Shown here: positions 12,136 through 13,548 of the stretch, piece by piece
Layout: each line of letters begins with the position of its first letter
Numbering within the stretch: the first letter of the stretch is position 1
Source: FEN-1297 sp046705645
GTDB lineage: Bacteria > Bacteroidota > Ignavibacteria > Ignavibacteriales > Ignavibacteriaceae
DNA: 13,548 nt
Reading direction: 5' to 3'
NCBI GenBank assembly: GCA_046705645.1
Contig: JBJKQE010000102.1
Span: 1-13,548 of the forward strand
Program-made: the position numbers and the translations under genes
Notes under the pieces: generated by a model
What the model was told of the DNA's origin: nothing
What the model saw: the letters and a program-made list of their open reading frames with translations, nothing else
Database searches by the model: none

Positions 12136-13548
12136 ATGTCAAAAAAATTCACATCGACAGTTGCCGGCGCATCAATTCTCATTACAATTGTTGGTTTATT
12201 CGGAAAAGGCTTAGGCTTATTTCGAGAGATTATTTTTGCCAGTTCATTCGGAATAAGTGTAAATTATAATCTCTACCTAGTCGGCGCTGTCCTTCCGCTG
12301 ACTATAAACACAATAATATTATATATCGGCCAAAATTATTTTATCCCTAATTATAATAGGTTAAAGACGGAACAGGGAAATAATGCCGGGAATTTTGTCG
12401 GGTCGACATTCTGGATATTTACATCAGGCGGAATTATTTTGTCGCTGCTGCTGCTTTTATTTTCAGGACCTTTTGTCTCGCTGTATCTAAAAGAAAGTTC
12501 GTCTGCTGCTCTTTCTTCTACTACAGAAATATTCAGAATATTTTTATTTACAATTCCCATAAATGCGGCTTATTCTATTTTAGCGGCTTATCTTCAGTCC
12601 GAATTTGAGTTTAAATACCCTGCGTACTCCCAGTTATTCTTAAATGTATGCATAATATTGCTTGTCATATTTTTCTCAGGTTCAGTAGGAGTATTGACAA
12701 TACCGTTAGGTTATGTTCTGGGGACCTTTCTTCAGCTGGGTTATTTGATTATTAAGATTTATGGCAAGGTCAGTCTGAGCATTACAAATTTATTTAATAT
12801 AGAAAAGTTTTCAGGTTTTGCCGCCGCAGCTTTTTTAATTACCGTATTAATTGAATCTATCAGCCAATTATTCCTTTTGGCAGATCGTTATTTTTACTCT
12901 TACGTAGATAAAGGAGGAATAGCCTCTTTAAATTACGCTATGAATTTGTTTCTGCTGCCTGTTTCAATAATTTCCGTAGCTCTTTCGACTGCGATATTTC
13001 CTTCACTATCGCAGTCATTCAATAATAAAAATTGGGACGATCTTCGAAGTAAGTTAAATAATTTTTTTAATATCAATACATACTTATTTATACCTTTAAC
13101 TTTCATTTTGTTTGTTTACGGCGATATAATTATCAGAATCCTTTTTCAGCGGGGACAATTTGATACTAATGCAACGTTGATGACTTTTAATGTACTAAGG
13201 TTCTATGTATTAAGTATTGTTTTTTATTCATCATATACAGTAATAAATAAATTATTATACAGTGCGAATCTCATTAAAAGTCTTTTGATAATTACGATTG
13301 CGGGGTGCATTTTAAAAATTCTGTTAAATTTTTCACTTGTAGGCGCCTATAAACAAGATGGGCTTGCAATAGGCACTTCTGTAAGTTATTTGTTCTTTTT
13401 TTTAAGCGGAACTTATTTAATCTATTATAAATTGAAAATTGGAATAAAATACTTTATTAAGGAATTATTATTCAATCTATTTAACGGATTGGTGAGCTAT
13501 TTTATTGTAACAATTTTGTCAAGTGTTTTATTAGCGAATGATATGATG
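12136..13548 (+). CDS. MviN/MurJ-family lipid-linked sugar flippase (3' end beyond window)
   Basis: The frame is open from ATG 12136 to the window edge, 471 codons without a stop, so the gene is partial on the right. The translation is strongly hydrophobic with about a dozen membrane helices. MurJ-family hallmarks are YVDKGGIASLNYAMNLFLLP (roughly residues 257-276), SIISVALSTAIFPSLSQSF after it, and ILFQRGQFD about 335-343. Its N-terminal part (STVAGASILITIVGLFGKG, FREIIFASSFG) also fits. MurJ flips lipid II. In this polysaccharide locus it could instead serve as the Wzx-type flippase of lipid-linked repeat units; sequence alone does not decide. It starts 4 bases after the uxs stop and has no clear ribosome binding site. 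Confidence 0.9.
   Translation, partial: MSKKFTSTVAGASILITIVGLFGKGLGLFREIIFASSFGISVNYNLYLVGAVLPLTINTIILYIGQNYFIPNYNRLKTEQGNNAGNFVGSTFWIFTSGGIILSLLLLLFSGPFVSLYLKESSSAALSSTTEIFRIFLFTIPINAAYSILAAYLQSEFEFKYPAYSQLFLNVCIILLVIFFSGSVGVLTIPLGYVLGTFLQLGYLIIKIYGKVSLSITNLFNIEKFSGFAAAAFLITVLIESISQLFLLADRYFYSYVDKGGIASLNYAMNLFLLPVSIISVALSTAIFPSLSQSFNNKNWDDLRSKLNNFFNINTYLFIPLTFILFVYGDIIIRILFQRGQFDTNATLMTFNVLRFYVLSIVFYSSYTVINKLLYSANLIKSLLIITIAGCILKILLNFSLVGAYKQDGLAIGTSVSYLFFFLSGTYLIYYKLKIGIKYFIKELLFNLFNGLVSYFIVTILSSVLLANDMM

Overview
The window is AT-rich bacterial chromosome from a Gram-negative organism. Evidence for this is an outer-membrane polysaccharide-export protein, two lipoproteins, phosphatidylserine/phosphatidylethanolamine synthesis and Tat translocation. 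The separate PurS and PurQ, frequent TTG starts with AGGA-type ribosome binding sites, and short intergenic palindromes such as TCATCCCGAGCGAAGTCGAG fit the Ignavibacteria/Chlorobiota-Bacteroidota neighbourhood. That placement is inference from style, not from a marker gene.

Left third (about 60-4030, minus strand): one operon that appears complete from promoter to terminator. A near-consensus promoter (TTGACT, 16 bp, TATAAT; 4028-4001) drives a degenerate SAICAR synthetase (PurC) homologue, psd, pssA, purS, purQ and three tandem tatA genes, and ends at a hairpin plus T-run at 98-61. Several junctions overlap (ATGA or similar). It mixes purine synthesis, phosphatidylethanolamine synthesis and protein export.

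Middle (4106-6839, plus strand): ybaB-recR, a class I SAM methyltransferase and two small lipoprotein genes, all abutting or overlapping. The second lipoprotein gene seems to start at ATT and is about twice as long as an ATG-only reading suggests.

6840-7468 holds no gene. It contains a perfect hairpin repeat and two MITE-like elements of about 140 and 154 bp with imperfect terminal inverted repeats. ftsX follows, without ftsE.

Right third (8423 to the end, plus strand): start of an exopolysaccharide/capsule locus. It has a Wza-like SLBB export protein, a Wzz-type chain-length protein without a kinase domain, UDP-glucuronate decarboxylase (UDP-xylose supply) and an MviN/MurJ-family flippase cut by the window end. 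Together these would supply a xylose-type sugar precursor, flip lipid-linked units, set chain length and export the polymer. Glycosyltransferases and the polymerase presumably lie beyond the window.

The best candidates for something undescribed are the PurC-like protein with a lost active site, the ATT-initiated lipoprotein of the lipoprotein pair, and the tatA triplet in which one copy carries Lys where the others carry Glu in the membrane segment.
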